Positions 39,968 to 48,688 are shown, counted from the stretch's first letter. The stretch: 64,000 nucleotides of DNA from Chloroflexota bacterium (GCA_028287745.1 JAQBPB010000073.1:22163-86162), one strand, 5' to 3'. The notes: generated by a model from the letters alone, not told the origin. Made by a program: numbers and translations.

Positions 39968-40533
39968 ATTGCGGTCAATTCACTGTCGTTCCGAACCTCA
40001 GTTAAATCTACCTACCCTTCTTGCCATGTCATCCTTAGTACTCTGTAAAGCAAGATTTGTCACACTTCTGTTTACCAGGAAAGGTAACCAACTTGCCCTG
40101 TCATCCTGAACCGCAGTGAAGGCATCCAGAGGTACTCACGGCCCGGTGGGTTACTTTAGAATGCTTGAGCTTCTTTTGCAAGAGCTTTGAGGTTAAAACC
40201 GTCTCCATACTAACGCACACCGCTATAGTTAGTCCGTTGGCTTTTCCTCCTGAGTCAGTATTTACTTGTACTGCCTCTCGCGGAATGGCAGGGTGCGGGT
40301 TTGGGCGCTGGTGAAGTTCAGCACACCTTCAGGATGACAGGGTGCAGTTTTGATCGCTGGTTAGGTCTGTTGCCTGGTGATTGGTGGTCAGGTTTATGGT
40401 TATTATATGTTTGTAGGTATAATTAAGAAGCCAGCGGCTAATCAAAGTGCTGTACTATAGTTCGAAGCACCGGGCCGGTACAGGAATGATAAATTTGAAA
40501 TGAAGAGCGTTTGGAAGTGGTATAAAATAAAAA
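39968..40533. other. Intergenic region with dispersed repeat copies
   Basis: 566 bp without a supported gene. Holds repeat copy C (40027-40154) and a short inverted fragment of it at about 40316-40333 (CCTTCAGGATGACAGGG). An isolated TATAAT on the plus strand near 40418 has no gene behind it. Confidence 0.6.
40027..40154 (+). repeat. Dispersed intergenic repeat, copy C
   Basis: Contains TGTAAAGCAAGATTTG, CTTCTGTTTACCAGG, TGTCATCCTGAACCG, GAAGGCATCCAGAGGTAC and CGGCCCGGTGGG, the full-length form shared with copy B at 23925-24058. Confidence 0.7.
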
Positions 40534-40609
40534 TGGTGCCGAGAGCCAGAATTGAACTGGCGACACTGCGATTTTCAGTCGCATGCTCTACCAACTGAGC
40601 TATCTCGGC
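40534..40609 (-). tRNA. tRNA-Phe (GAA)
   Basis: Complete 76-nt cloverleaf on the minus strand: acceptor GCCGAGA/TCTCGGC, D-arm GCTC...GAGC with AGTTGGTA, anticodon arm TGCGA-CTGAAAA-TCGCA (anticodon GAA), T-arm GCCAG-TTCAATT-CTGGC, discriminator A and encoded CCA. It is followed by a T-rich stretch that can act as terminator. Confidence 0.97.
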
Positions 40610-40930
40610 ATCAAATAAAAAGCATTTGTTGCGTTGGTAAAAGGCGGATAATGCTGCCTTTGAGTCCGGTGGAAGTTTTTGCTTTCACCTCGCTGTGGGC
40701 AGTAATATAACATATGTCTGACTCAATAGCAAGGTTTGGGAGAGCCAATTTTTGAAAAACGAGGGGAAATTAATATTTTTAGTCTTACCGTAGAGGCCAT
40801 GCCCGGTTTCATTTGCGGGTAAGCCGGGAAAATCAGCCCGGCCCGTAACTGAATAGGCCGCAGGCATTAAAAAACCGGGAACTACCCTGATATGTAGCTC
40901 CCGGTTTTCTATTGTTTAACCAGTTTGAAC
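40610..40930. other. Spacer between tRNA-Phe and the DUF3090 gene
   Basis: 321 bp. Holds the DUF3090 terminator (40867-40908) at its right end and the upstream region of tRNA-Phe at its left. No gene seen; a 60-codon open frame on the minus strand lacks a ribosome-binding site and family features. Confidence 0.55.
40867..40908 (-). terminator. Intrinsic terminator of the DUF3090 gene
   Basis: Minus strand: AAAACCGGGA (40908-40899) pairs with TCCCGGTTTT (40880-40871), followed by more T (to 40869). Confidence 0.88.
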
Positions 40931-41446
40931 CTAGTTGGCGTGATAGTGGCCGTTCTTGCTGGGTTTGGGCGGGCGGCCGGATTGAATTACCTGGGCCGCG
41001 TCGCTATAGAAGCGTTCGAGCTGGCTGCGAGTAGCCTCGCAGCGCAGGGTAGGCCGCATGTTTGCGGCGGTAACTTCGGCTTCTTCTTCTTCGGTAGCGT
41101 TTTCCTGGGCCTGGATTTCCGCGTCAATATCGAAAAGCAGCAACAGGAAGAGGTCGCTGGCTTCATTAAAACCCAGGGCCAACCGGCCGGTCTGGACTTC
41201 AACCTCGTAGGGTTCCGGGAAAGAGCCGGTAATTGGAGCGTCCGGAATTCCCTGGCCGCCTTCGACCTGAGTCAGCAATTCGCTTACCGCATCGGCCAGG
41301 GCACCCATTTGTTGTTTTTCCATCCAGAAGCAGGCGGTGCGGCGTCCCTGACGAATCAGCAATCTGAAGCGCCGATTGCCCGGGACGCCAATAGCTTCCG
41401 GCTTAAGCTCGTCTATTGGACCAAAGTCGTGCAATGGTTCGGCCAT
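40931..41446 (-). CDS. DUF3090-family protein
   Basis: Family of unknown function best known from Actinobacteria. Seen: an N-terminal PEAIGVPGNRRFRLLIRQGR and the ACFWMEKQQMGALADAVSELL segment, then FNEASDLFLLLLFDID, followed by the acidic patch ENATEEEEAEV. The actinobacterial form ends in a Cys-containing CxxC...CPRxNG zinc-like tail; here the tail is GRPPKPSKNGHYHAN without cysteines. The length of 171 aa is close to the family. In Actinobacteria a histidine phosphatase gene is often the neighbour; one lies about 6 kb away here (47501). Confidence 0.8.
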   Translation of the reverse strand: MAEPLHDFGPIDELKPEAIGVPGNRRFRLLIRQGRRTACFWMEKQQMGALADAVSELLTQVEGGQGIPDAPITGSFPEPYEVEVQTGRLALGFNEASDLFLLLLFDIDAEIQAQENATEEEEAEVTAANMRPTLRCEATRSQLERFYSDAAQVIQSGRPPKPSKNGHYHAN

Positions 41447-41715
41447 AAAATCGTTTGTCTCCTCTTAATCTTTAGCGGCCAAGCTCACTTTGCCAGGCAA
41501 TCTAGCGCCCCACATGCTAAAGTAAAGTGTAACCCAGCAACACAATTTAATTTCTAGCAGGTAGTATATCACGCTCATTCGGGTTAGTCTAACCTGGTAT
41601 TATTTACCGGCAACCGCTGCAGCCCTATCAACTTGCATTGGGTAAAGCCATCTGGTAGTGTTTAAGCTATAGCATAACCAATAAAACATGATTGAAACCT
41701 GAAGGAGAAAAAGTG

Positions 41716-42213
41716 ATGAGCCAGGAAGAAGCGGCCCCGGCCAAAGTTTTGCAAGTTGACGACCAGGCCCCCGATTTTGAGCTACCGATAGCCGATGGCG
41801 ATACTTTCAAATTGAGCGACGCCCGGGGTACGCCGGTAGTGCTTTATTTCTACCCCAAAGATGATACGCCCGGCTGCACCACCCAGGCCTGTAATTTCCG
41901 GGACAATATGCACGTAATCAGCGAGACCGGCACGCTCCTGTACGGGGTTAGCCCGGATAATGTCGCGTCCCACAACAAATTCGTGGATAAATACGAGTTG
42001 AATTTCCCGTTACTGGCGGATGAAGGAGCTAAAGTAGCCCAGCTATATGGCGTCTGGAAAGAAAAGAATATGTACGGGCGAAAGTATATGGGTATCGAGC
42101 GGACCACTTTCCTGATTAACCCGGATGGCACTATCGGGTACATCTGGCGCAAGGTGAAACCCGCCGGGCACGCCGAGGCTGTCCTGAAGGTTTTGGGGCA
42201 AATAAATTCTTAG
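41716..42213 (+). CDS. bcp: Thiol peroxidase of the Bcp/PrxQ type
   Basis: Thioredoxin-dependent peroxiredoxin reducing peroxides. Seen: VDDQAPDFELPIADGD, then YFYPKDDTPGCTTQACNFRD with the peroxidatic Cys and the resolving Cys five residues later, GVSPDNVASHNKFVDKYELNFPLL and RTTFLINPDGTI. The ATG at 41716 has AAGGAG 8 nt upstream; a TTG at 41692 would add eight residues but has no such site. Length 165 aa. It is convergent with ribF, 6 bp apart. Confidence 0.94.
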   Translation: MSQEEAAPAKVLQVDDQAPDFELPIADGDTFKLSDARGTPVVLYFYPKDDTPGCTTQACNFRDNMHVISETGTLLYGVSPDNVASHNKFVDKYELNFPLLADEGAKVAQLYGVWKEKNMYGRKYMGIERTTFLINPDGTIGYIWRKVKPAGHAEAVLKVLGQINS

Positions 42214-42219
42214 AAAGTC

Positions 42220-43185
42220 CTAGCTGCGGCCGGCCGCTTTAAGGGCGTTCCGGCCGTTTTCAACATCCAGGGCCAACTGGGCGCGGATAGCCTCTATCCC
42301 GGCGAACTTGCGTTCCTCCCGCAGGCGCTGGATAAATTCTACCCGGATGGTCTGGCCGTAGAGGTCGCCGCTCCAGTCCAGCACAAAGGTTTCCACGCTC
42401 CGGACCCCGTTATCAAAAGTGGGGCGAGTGCCGATGTTGGTCACGGACAGGCGCGGGCTCTCTTTAGGGCGGCCCTGGGCGTCCAGGAAGGTGGTAACAC
42501 TGGCGTAGACACCGTTAACAGGCACCGCGAAACGGTCCGGTATCGCCAGATTAGCGGTAGGGAAGCCAATCAAGCGCCCGCGCTGGTCGCCGTGCAGCAC
42601 TTCACCTTTCAGGCTGGGAGCGCGTCCCAGTAACCGGGCGGCCTCGGCCACCGACCCTTCCAGGATAAGGTTGCGAATCCGGCTGCTTTTTACTACTTCC
42701 CCATCTATTTCCAGGGGCGGCAATGACTTTACCTCGAAACCCAGTTCCGGGCCGATTTTGCGTAAAAACTCTACATTACCGCGAGCCTTGTGGCCGAAAG
42801 CAAAGTCTTCGCCTACATGGATTTCTTTAATATCGGCCAGGCTGACCAGTTTGTTGATGAAATCTTCGGCGGGAGTGCGGGCAAAATCAAGTGTAAACGG
42901 CTGGACAATCAGCAGGTCTACCCCAATTTCGGCGATATAAGCCGCCTTATCCTGTAAATCGTTCAAATAGAGCAGTGGCCGGTCGGGAAAAATAACACTA
43001 TCCGGGTGCGGGTCAAAGCTCATCACCGCTGCCTGCAGGGCGCGTTCCCGCGCCGCCATAACCGCGCCACTGATTAAGGCCCGGTGGGCCACGTGGACCC
43101 CGTCAAAGACACCAATAGTTAAAATAAGCGGCGAGCGTTTGCGTCCTGCCAGGGCATCCAGGCTGTGTAAAAATTCCACGATCAC
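42220..43185 (-). CDS. ribF: Bifunctional riboflavin kinase/FAD synthetase RibF
   Basis: Makes FMN and FAD from riboflavin. The N-terminal adenylyltransferase domain has LTIGVFDGVHVAHRALI (usually GxHxGH; here HVAH) and VMSFDPHPDSVIF. The C-terminal kinase domain shows GEVLHGDQRGRLIGFPTANL, VNGVYASVT and TNIGTRPTF. The length of 321 aa is normal. Start GTG at 43185. It lies 39 bp downstream of truB on the same strand, the common truB-ribF order. Confidence 0.94.
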   Translation of the reverse strand: MIVEFLHSLDALAGRKRSPLILTIGVFDGVHVAHRALISGAVMAARERALQAAVMSFDPHPDSVIFPDRPLLYLNDLQDKAAYIAEIGVDLLIVQPFTLDFARTPAEDFINKLVSLADIKEIHVGEDFAFGHKARGNVEFLRKIGPELGFEVKSLPPLEIDGEVVKSSRIRNLILEGSVAEAARLLGRAPSLKGEVLHGDQRGRLIGFPTANLAIPDRFAVPVNGVYASVTTFLDAQGRPKESPRLSVTNIGTRPTFDNGVRSVETFVLDWSGDLYGQTIRVEFIQRLREERKFAGIEAIRAQLALDVENGRNALKAAGRS

Positions 43186-43224
43186 TTCTTTTCTTAGATT
43201 AAAATTTCTTAGATAATAATTGGT

Positions 43225-44154
43225 CTAAAAATTAAAAACCTTCACCGGGTGCCATTCCTGGCCCTGCTGCTCCATCAGGGCTAAAAGCTGGCCCTGGTCA
43301 GTATAGACCCGGCGCAAAGGCAGCGCCCCGGCAGTTGCATCAAACTGTGCATTTAGCAACCACTCCGGCCCGGCAGGCGCGAGATTGCGGCCCTGCCTGA
43401 TTTTCTCAGCGGTGGCCTGGTCGACCACCCAGGCGGGCCAATCGGCCAGCACGGCATCCAGCGGTTGTAGAATATCCAGCTCTAACCGGCCTGCCTGGTA
43501 AGCCGCCTCAACTTCTTCCAGGCGGTGGGCCTGCGAGAGATGAAAGGGGCCGCTCTGGACCCGGACTAGCCCGGCCATAAAAGCGCCGCAGCCCAGGCTT
43601 TCGCCAATATCATAGGCAAGGGAGCGAATATAAGTGCCTTTGCTGCATTCGACCCACAGCTTTAGCCAGGGCGAGTGCCACTCGGTAATTTCCAACTTGA
43701 ATATTTCGACCGGGCGGGGCTGCAGGTCAAGACCGGCGGTGGTACCGGCGCGGGCGGCTTTGTACAGCGGTTGCCCGGCGATTTTAATAGCCGAATAGAC
43801 CGGGGGCAACTGCCCGATTTTCCCGCGAAAGCGGGCCAGGACCACTTCCAGCGCTTCCGGGGTAAAATCCGGCACCGGCTTTTTAGCGGTAACTACCCCT
43901 TCCCGGTCGTAGGTATCGGTAGTCAGGCCCAGGCCCAGCAAAGCACAGTAGACTTTATGAGCATCGCTGAGATATTCGACCACGCGGGTAGCCTGGCCGA
44001 CACAGACCGGTAAAACCCCTTCGGCGGCCGGGTCAAGGGTCCCGGCATGGCCGACGCGCTTCTCGCGCAGGATGCGGCGGACACGGGCCACCATATCGTG
44101 GGAGCTTACTCCGGTGGGTTTATATAGATTTAAAATTCCGTTTATTGCTGACAT
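43225..44154 (-). CDS. truB: tRNA pseudouridine-55 synthase TruB
   Basis: Forms pseudouridine 55 in the T-loop of tRNAs. Seen: NGILNLYKPTGVSSHDMV, RVGHAGTLDPAAEGVLPV with the catalytic Asp, YDREGVVTAKKP, PPVYSAIKIAGQPLYKAAR and STKGTYIRSLAYDIGE-like CSKGTYIRSLAYDIGE. The ATG at 44154 has CAGG 5 nt upstream; the longer open frame to 44304 runs through the promoter region and is not expected to be translated. Length 309 aa. Transcribed from the palindromic promoter at 44204. Confidence 0.95.
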   Translation of the reverse strand: MSAINGILNLYKPTGVSSHDMVARVRRILREKRVGHAGTLDPAAEGVLPVCVGQATRVVEYLSDAHKVYCALLGLGLTTDTYDREGVVTAKKPVPDFTPEALEVVLARFRGKIGQLPPVYSAIKIAGQPLYKAARAGTTAGLDLQPRPVEIFKLEITEWHSPWLKLWVECSKGTYIRSLAYDIGESLGCGAFMAGLVRVQSGPFHLSQAHRLEEVEAAYQAGRLELDILQPLDAVLADWPAWVVDQATAEKIRQGRNLAPAGPEWLLNAQFDATAGALPLRRVYTDQGQLLALMEQQGQEWHPVKVFNF

Positions 44155-44203
44155 GAACCTGATATATATAGGGCCGCTATCTTTTTCGTTCCAAACCACA
44201 GTC

Positions 44204-44223
44204 TGTGCTATAATTCTAGCACA
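44204..44223. promoter_or_regulatory. Symmetric bidirectional promoter (truB-ribF / DnaE-like)
   Basis: TGTGCTA (44204-44210) and TAGCACA (44217-44223) form a perfect inverted repeat around TAATTC. Each strand carries an extended -10: TGCTATAAT on plus (-10 at 44209-44214) and TGCTAGAAT on minus (-10 at 44218-44213). The two -10 boxes overlap by 2 bp. Neither strand has a good -35. Confidence 0.7.
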
Positions 44224-44292
44224 TTTCAGCTTGCGATGTTCTTGCAAACATGGACCGTAGTTAAAAAATAATTGTAGCAGGTGGCCGTTAGG

Positions 44293-47200
44293 GTGCAATT
44301 TCAATTAGCTTATCTACAAATTCATAGCCATTATTCCCCGTTTGGTGGCATATCCGATATTGAAGACCTGGCGGAAACTCTGGAGAACCTGAGTTCCGAG
44401 GTATCTCAACCGGTGGCGGCGGCGCTGACCGATACTTTTTCGCTGGCCGGGTTTCCCCTATGGCAGCGCCTGCTGGCCAGAACCAATATAACTCCGCTGG
44501 CCGGGGCCGAAGTAGGCGTTAGCTTCGTGGACCGCAGCCTGCCCTTTTCGCTGCTGCTGCTGGCCGAAAGCCAGGCCGGGTACGCTAACCTGTGCCGCCT
44601 GCTTTCCGCCGGTCTCGGCCGGGCCGGGGCCGCGCCGCTGACCGCCAGGGTTGACCTGGACCAATTGGCCGCCCACAGCAAGGGCCTGATTGCGATTGCG
44701 CCTTATACCGGCGGCGCGGTAACCGCCGCTTTGCTGTCCCAGAAGAACCAGGAAGCAAAAATCCGGGCTACAACCCTGCGCGACCTGTTCGGGCCGGGCA
44801 GCTTTTACGTGGGCGCTCCGCCGCTGGCGGCCCAGTTGCAGCCCCAGACAATTGACCGGGGCGGCGACCGCCTTAGAGGGCTTGACCCGGTAAAAGTAAA
44901 CGCGGCCCTGGTAAAACTCTGCCGCGACCTGAAAATCGGCCTGATCGGGACGGGTGAGACGCGTTTCGCCCGGCCTGAAGAAGCCCCGCAGTTCCTGGCC
45001 GCCCGCAGCCGCTTGCAAAAAGCCCTGACCGGACAGTTCACACCCCAGCAGTTACAACAGCACCAGGCTAACCAGGATTGGCTGTACTCGCCCCGGCCCG
45101 GCTGGCCGGTAGCCGACCTTTACCTGCGGCCGGTCGCGGAGTTGCTGGCACATTACAATGAAGCGGATTGGCCGGGCGCGCTGACCGGAAACCTGCTGGT
45201 CGCCGGGCGCTGCGCGTCATGGCAGTTCACTGACAGCCTGGCGATAAGCCAGTTGCGCGAAGTTTGCGAAACGGCCCTGACGCAGTTAGCCGGGACCGAT
45301 AACAACAAATTAACCAGCTTGCGCCTGAAATTGGAAGCCGAACTGACCGAAATAGACCGCTTAAACCTGGCAGAAAACCTTTTAGCGGCCCGCCAGCTCT
45401 TCGCGGAAGCCGACCCAGGGCAGCTTATCCTGGCCCGACGCCTGAATACGAGCCTGGCAGCGACTTTACTCGGCCTGACCGGCAGCAGCCTGCCGCCCGA
45501 AGAACTTGAGAATGCCTACCCGTTTGAAGCTTATACCAACGGACGGCCCCTGCGGCTGGAAGTCGGGCCAAATGGCCGGGAAAAGCTTCTGGAAAAACTC
45601 AACCGGCAGGAACTAAAGACTGCCCCGCTGGCCCTGCCCACCGACCCGGGCGAAGTGCCGACCCTGCATCCCCGGCTGATCCTGTACAGTCCGGCCAGCC
45701 CCCTGGCCGATTTAGCGGTCCTGCAACCGGCCAGCACCAGGCAGGGCCTGGCCGAAGGCGCCCAAAGTGGCCCGGTCGCGCCGCCCGGTACCAGCCGCTT
45801 TGAATTAAGCGAGTCGGCCGGGTTGGGCCATTTACAACTGGCCGTGACCATCTTGAACCACTGGCAAACTGCGTCCGGAAAGCCGCTGCTGGCCGTCAAA
45901 GATTTACCGGCCCCGGCCCTGTCAGACAAAACCCCCGATTCGCTCGAACGGCAGCGCATCTTAAAACAACTGGAGTGGTGCCGACTGGAACACCCGGCGG
46001 CCTATTTCGCCGCCGCCTTGACCCTGGCCCCGGACGATAACGGGCGCTTAAATGGGCTGGCCCAGGCTATCCGGCTGTCCAACCTGGCTCTGCTGGCTCC
46101 AGATATCCAGGCCAGCCAGGTAGAAGCGGCGTTAGAAGGAGCGGGAAACCCGGCTATCCGGTCCGGCCTGGGACGCCTGGTTAACCCGGCAACAGCCCGC
46201 CAGATTGTGGAAGCCCGCCCAACAGCGGGGTTTTCAGGGTTGGATGACCTTATAAAGAAAGTGCCGCTGACCGCCGAGCAGGTTAAAAAGCTGGCCTGGA
46301 GCGGCGCGCTGGATGTTTTCGGCAAGCGCGAACAACTGGCCGAAGCCGCCGCCCGGCTTGAGCAGGCCGGACAGAACTGGCAGGAATGGCAGCAGCAGCA
46401 AACAGCCGCCGCTGAAACGGTCCAACCGGCGGCCGGGCAAGAGCAGCCTACCGATTTCTTTGGCGGGCAGTTAAGCCTGTTTGACTTTACCTCGTCTTTT
46501 GAGCCGGCGGCAGTTAGCCCGACCTATCAAGAGCCGGAACCGGTCAAGCTGGAAGAAGTCCCGGCCCTTTCCGGCCTGGAATACTTACGGCGCTCTTATG
46601 AAGTCCTGGGCTACTTTAATGCGGAACACCCGCTCTGGAACCAACCGACATTTCTAAATGCCGATGCCAACCAGGGTTTGCCTTTGACGATTGCCGAAGC
46701 CCTGGAACAGGCCGGGCAAGAGCAGCCGGTCCTGATTTCCGGCCTGGTAACCGCCCTGCGCCGGATTCCGGTTAAGGTCGGTTCAGCCGGGGAGCCGGGT
46801 GAAGAATTAACTATCCTGAACCTGGAAGATTTTAGCGGCCGGGTGCAACTGCTGGTTTCCCATAAAGTGCCGGTAGGCGAACTTGAATTAAAAGAAGGAG
46901 TGGCCCTGGCCGCGCGCGCCCAGCGCTTGCCCGAACAGGCCCAGGTACTGGCAGCCGTCGCGCTGGCGCCTTTCCCGCCGCAACCGGGCGACCCAGTAGC
47001 CTTCCCACCGGACGAAGTTATGGAACTGGAAACCGGCAACGCGCTGGAAGCTTACCAGGACGAACAAGCCTCGCCCGGGGCCATGTCCAACCCGGAGCCG
47101 CCGCAACAGGATAACGGCTGGGCCAACAGCCTTTTCGCGTCGGTAGGCGTGGAAGAGCCCGTGAAAGTGGCCCCCGCGCCCGCTGCCAACAATAACCGGG

Positions 47201-47490
47201 GCCGGAATGGCGGCGGAAAAGCGGCGGTACAGCCATCTCGCCCGCTGCCGCGGACCCGCCGGGTGCATATTCACTTACCTAAAGATGTTGAGCTGGATAT
47301 TATGGACCGGCTGAAACAGGTCTTGCGCCAGCACGCCGGGGATGATGCCCTGATTATCCACCTGCCGCTGCCGGACGGCAGTATCCGCAAGCTGGAACCG
47401 CAGAGCTTGCAGGTAACCTACAGCCCGGCGCTGGTCAACGATATCAATGGCCTGATCGGGGCCGGTGGCATCGAACTGGAAGAACGCTAA
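44293..47490 (+). CDS. DnaE-like protein with degenerate polymerase and PHP sites
   Basis: About 1065 aa, collinear with the DNA polymerase III alpha subunit but without its catalytic residues. PHP-like start LAYLQIHSHYSPFGGI (HxH kept), then ALTDTFSL where DnaE has TDHGNL. The palm region is recognisable (ELTEIDRLNLAEN, TSLAATLLGLTG), but the PDIDIDF aspartates read RPLRLEVG (about 416-424). C-terminal parts follow: EHPAAYFAAAL (fingers, about 561), the helix-hairpin-helix-like VNPATARQIVEARPTAGFSGL (about 630-650), an OB fold VLISGLVTALRRIP (about 813-890) and a DnaE-type tail from VHIHLPKDVELD. The GTG at 44293 has AGGTGG 8 nt upstream; GTG 44281 is an alternative. Probably a non-catalytic paralogue or scaffold. 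Confidence 0.78.
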   Translation: MQFQLAYLQIHSHYSPFGGISDIEDLAETLENLSSEVSQPVAAALTDTFSLAGFPLWQRLLARTNITPLAGAEVGVSFVDRSLPFSLLLLAESQAGYANLCRLLSAGLGRAGAAPLTARVDLDQLAAHSKGLIAIAPYTGGAVTAALLSQKNQEAKIRATTLRDLFGPGSFYVGAPPLAAQLQPQTIDRGGDRLRGLDPVKVNAALVKLCRDLKIGLIGTGETRFARPEEAPQFLAARSRLQKALTGQFTPQQLQQHQANQDWLYSPRPGWPVADLYLRPVAELLAHYNEADWPGALTGNLLVAGRCASWQFTDSLAISQLREVCETALTQLAGTDNNKLTSLRLKLEAELTEIDRLNLAENLLAARQLFAEADPGQLILARRLNTSLAATLLGLTGSSLPPEELENAYPFEAYTNGRPLRLEVGPNGREKLLEKLNRQELKTAPLALPTDPGEVPTLHPRLILYSPASPLADLAVLQPASTRQGLAEGAQSGPVAPPGTSRFELSESAGLGHLQLAVTILNHWQTASGKPLLAVKDLPAPALSDKTPDSLERQRILKQLEWCRLEHPAAYFAAALTLAPDDNGRLNGLAQAIRLSNLALLAPDIQASQVEAALEGAGNPAIRSGLGRLVNPATARQIVEARPTAGFSGLDDLIKKVPLTAEQVKKLAWSGALDVFGKREQLAEAAARLEQAGQNWQEWQQQQTAAAETVQPAAGQEQPTDFFGGQLSLFDFTSSFEPAAVSPTYQEPEPVKLEEVPALSGLEYLRRSYEVLGYFNAEHPLWNQPTFLNADANQGLPLTIAEALEQAGQEQPVLISGLVTALRRIPVKVGSAGEPGEELTILNLEDFSGRVQLLVSHKVPVGELELKEGVALAARAQRLPEQAQVLAAVALAPFPPQPGDPVAFPPDEVMELETGNALEAYQDEQASPGAMSNPEPPQQDNGWANSLFASVGVEEPVKVAPAPAANNNRGRNGGGKAAVQPSRPLPRTRRVHIHLPKDVELDIMDRLKQVLRQHAGDDALIIHLPLPDGSIRKLEPQSLQVTYSPALVNDINGLIGAGGIELEER

Positions 47491-47500
47491 ACGGCCCTGT

Positions 47501-48061
47501 CTAGGGCGCGGCCACCAGTTCTTGAAAGTCGGTGATTGGGGAAGCGGTCAGGTCCAGGTGAGTGGCAATCGAGCGGCAGCCGCGTTTAGGCTGACCGTCT
47601 TCCAGTTCAACCCAGCCAAACCCGGCAGTCGGCAGATTTTCATAGCTCAGGGTTTTCAGGTTCTGGCCGCGAAAGTAACCGGCCAGGCAGCAGCAGATTA
47701 AACCATGCGTGCCGAGCAAGATATTTTGCTGGGGCAGCTTTACCAGCCGCTCGGCCAGTTTTTCAATCCGCGCCCAGGTATCCTCGCGCTTCTCCTTGAT
47801 GCCCTCAATAAGGGCCGGTTCAATTAAAAGCTCTGTATTAAGATAAGTCTGAATAATGGTGGCAGTCTGGACCGCCCGAGGCAGGGGCGAAACCATGTGC
47901 AAATCAAAAGCCGGGCGGCGGGCCAGTTCCGCGCCAAGCAGCCCGACCTGGCGGCGGCCGTTTTCAGTTAAAAGAGCCTCGTATTCTTTATCTCCATAAA
48001 GCATGTTCTTGCTTGAATAATAAGTCTCACCGTGACGGTAATAATAAATCGTCTTTTTCAA
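47501..48061 (-). CDS. Histidine phosphatase family protein
   Basis: Phosphoglycerate-mutase-like phosphatase. Active-site RHGET at YYYRHGETYYSS, the second Arg in SPLPRAVQTATII, and the second His in NILLGTHGLICCCLAG. Length 186 aa. Substrate unknown; small members cut phosphosugars or nucleotides. TTG start at 48061. It is third in a minus-strand set after thiolase and the DUF402 gene, with gaps of -1 and 33 bp, and is convergent with the DnaE-like gene (10 bp). Confidence 0.88.
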   Translation of the reverse strand: MKKTIYYYRHGETYYSSKNMLYGDKEYEALLTENGRRQVGLLGAELARRPAFDLHMVSPLPRAVQTATIIQTYLNTELLIEPALIEGIKEKREDTWARIEKLAERLVKLPQQNILLGTHGLICCCLAGYFRGQNLKTLSYENLPTAGFGWVELEDGQPKRGCRSIATHLDLTASPITDFQELVAAP

Positions 48062-48094
48062 AATCTACTTTCTTATAACAACTTGTAACTAAAC

Positions 48095-48688
48095 CTATAA
48101 ATGCCAGGCCGCCGCCGAATCGGGCAAGTCGGCCAGGCGCAGCAACGCCGGGTCGGGCCGCCAGTCCAGCAGGGAATGGTCAAAAGGAAAAGCGCCTATT
48201 TCAATCTGGCGCAGCACTTCGACCAGGGCTTTTTCGGAGCGCTCCATTATCTCAGGCGGGTAATTCAGAAGCACTTTGCGCTCTTCGTATTCGTCCCGGT
48301 CCAGGACATACACGCCGGGTGCCGAATAGTCACCCGGCCGGCGGCGGCTGGCCTGGATGATGTATAGCACGTCCAGGTCCAGGTCCACATAGCTGCAAAT
48401 TTCGCCATCCCATTTTACCGGCAGGGCCACATTTACGTAGTAGGAGCTAAAGGTCCAATCGGAGTTCCAGAAAAGGACTATATTATAGTCCCGGTCGGGA
48501 AACAGCACCGACAGGCAGTGATGGGTCAGGCGGTTGACCCGTTTAGAAGACCAGCCCCACGAAGGGGCACCCGCCGGGTGAAAGATAGTCAGGTGGTCCG
48601 GCATATCCGACACCACCGCGCCGGGTTGGAAATACCGTGGAGTATCAGGATATTTGAACGATTCGAGTTTAACCAGTTTAAAAGACAC
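48095..48688 (-). CDS. DUF402 domain protein
   Basis: Family of small phosphohydrolase-like proteins that includes FomD and nucleoside di/triphosphate-hydrolysing members. Seen: FYKYPDTPRYF-like FKYPDTPRYFQPG, FWNSDWTFSSYYVNVALPVKWDGE, YVDLDLDVLYIIQ and VLDRDEYEERKVLLNYPPEI, matching the DUF402 YxNxxxP...DLDLD...D core that binds metal. The GTG at 48688 overlaps the thiolase stop by one base; the longer frame to 48739 would overlap further and is less likely. Length 197 aa. The substrate is unknown. Confidence 0.82.
   Translation of the reverse strand: MSFKLVKLESFKYPDTPRYFQPGAVVSDMPDHLTIFHPAGAPSWGWSSKRVNRLTHHCLSVLFPDRDYNIVLFWNSDWTFSSYYVNVALPVKWDGEICSYVDLDLDVLYIIQASRRRPGDYSAPGVYVLDRDEYEERKVLLNYPPEIMERSEKALVEVLRQIEIGAFPFDHSLLDWRPDPALLRLADLPDSAAAWHL

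Noticed and set aside
40395..40425. Plus-strand TATAAT near 40418
   Set aside because: No -35, and no plus-strand gene within 1 kb downstream; probably a chance AT-rich match.
40685..40867. 60-codon minus-strand open frame
   Set aside because: No ribosome-binding site, no family features, and it ends at the DUF3090 terminator; likely chance.
43225..44304. Longer TruB reading frame starting at 44304
   Set aside because: It would begin upstream of the palindromic promoter and its extra residues do not look like TruB; the ATG at 44154 has a ribosome-binding site.
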